A stretch of 13,519 bases of DNA. Origin: JBBSOW01 sp038259365 (GTDB taxonomy: Bacteria > Actinomycetota > Actinomycetes > Propionibacteriales > Propionibacteriaceae). The first letter of the stretch is position 1, and every line of letters starts with the position of its first letter. Under the pieces are notes generated by a model. It searched no databases. It was not told where the DNA came from and worked only from the letters and a program-made list of their open reading frames with translations. The stretch lies in the NCBI GenBank assembly GCA_038259365.1, contig JBBSOW010000083.1, positions 1-13,519 of the forward strand, in the 5' to 3' direction. This document shows, piece by piece, positions 13,390 through 13,519 of the stretch. The position numbers and the translations under genes were made by a program.

Positions 13390-13519
13390 ATCGAGTTCCA
13401 CCGCAACAGGGCCGTGGGGCGCAGCTGGTGGGGGGGGGCCGGTTTTTGGGGTGGTATATCGAGTAAACACAAACGGAAGGATAGGGTATATTTGTTTTGG
13501 GGGGGGGGGGGGCCCGCCG
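13390..13519. other. Gene-free, probably low-quality contig end
   Basis: After the DoxX stop the sequence becomes G-run rich, then AT-rich (about 13450-13498), and ends in 14 consecutive G (13499-13512). No gene, terminator or RNA can be supported. The abrupt composition change suggests poor reads or misassembly. Confidence 0.6.

Noticed and set aside
11851..13470. A 539-codon minus-strand ORF opposite the DoxX gene
   Set aside because: It is the mirror of the repeat-rich, GC-rich DoxX gene. Its ILVP repeats are the complement of the HEDQDR units, it has no recognisable domain, and it starts in the doubtful contig end. The + strand has a ribosome binding site and a recognisable DoxX domain.

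Overview
The window is a high-GC stretch, apparently 65-70% G+C by eye, in which every supported gene lies on the + strand. The gene content points to an actinomycete. There is a zinc-finger-free TopA with a Lys/Ala/Pro-rich tail, the topA...tmk-holB order, GTG and TTG starts, and start codons placed 6-7 nt after TAnnnT-type -10 boxes, as expected for leaderless mRNAs. Propionibacteriales is my best guess, but the sequence alone does not prove it.

Layout. Positions 1-127 hold only the acidic C-terminal tail of an upstream protein. A Tat-exported alpha/alpha six-hairpin glycosidase-like protein follows (172-1593). Its stop codon sits inside a 21-bp, three-copy tandem repeat. A 278-bp spacer then carries an inverted-repeat element and a likely leaderless promoter. 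This drives a class I SAM-dependent methyltransferase with an NPPY motif (1872-3485), which is closed by a clear rho-independent terminator (3508-3535). A 170-bp region with two palindromes precedes a TetR-type regulator (3705-4274), whose stop codon also lies in a tandem duplication (42 bp, two copies). ArgJ comes next (4347-5561), probably leaderless, then a hairpin, then topA (5670-8474).

From topA onward the genes form a tight cluster: topA, a degenerate CYTH-CHAD protein 8 nt downstream, thymidylate kinase overlapping it by 3 nt (TTGA), and DNA polymerase III delta' (holB), which may also have its own leaderless promoter. Together they cover DNA topology, dTTP supply and clamp loading, with one unexplained polyphosphate-type (CHAD) protein in the middle. 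The last gene is an unusual DoxX-family membrane protein with a roughly 335-residue His/Asp-rich, repeat-filled N-terminal extension. The final 130 bp are atypical, ending in an AT-rich patch and a 14-G run, and look like a low-quality contig end.

The most unusual theme is the number of tandem repeats whose period is a multiple of three: 21, 42, 15, 18 and 90 bp. Two of them straddle stop codons, with the stop triplet changed to a sense codon in one copy. I see no CRISPR array, tRNA, rRNA, insertion sequence, phage gene or recognisable defence system. The best candidates for undescribed biology are the stop-straddling repeats, the degenerate CYTH-CHAD protein inside the replication cluster, and the His/Asp-rich DoxX protein.
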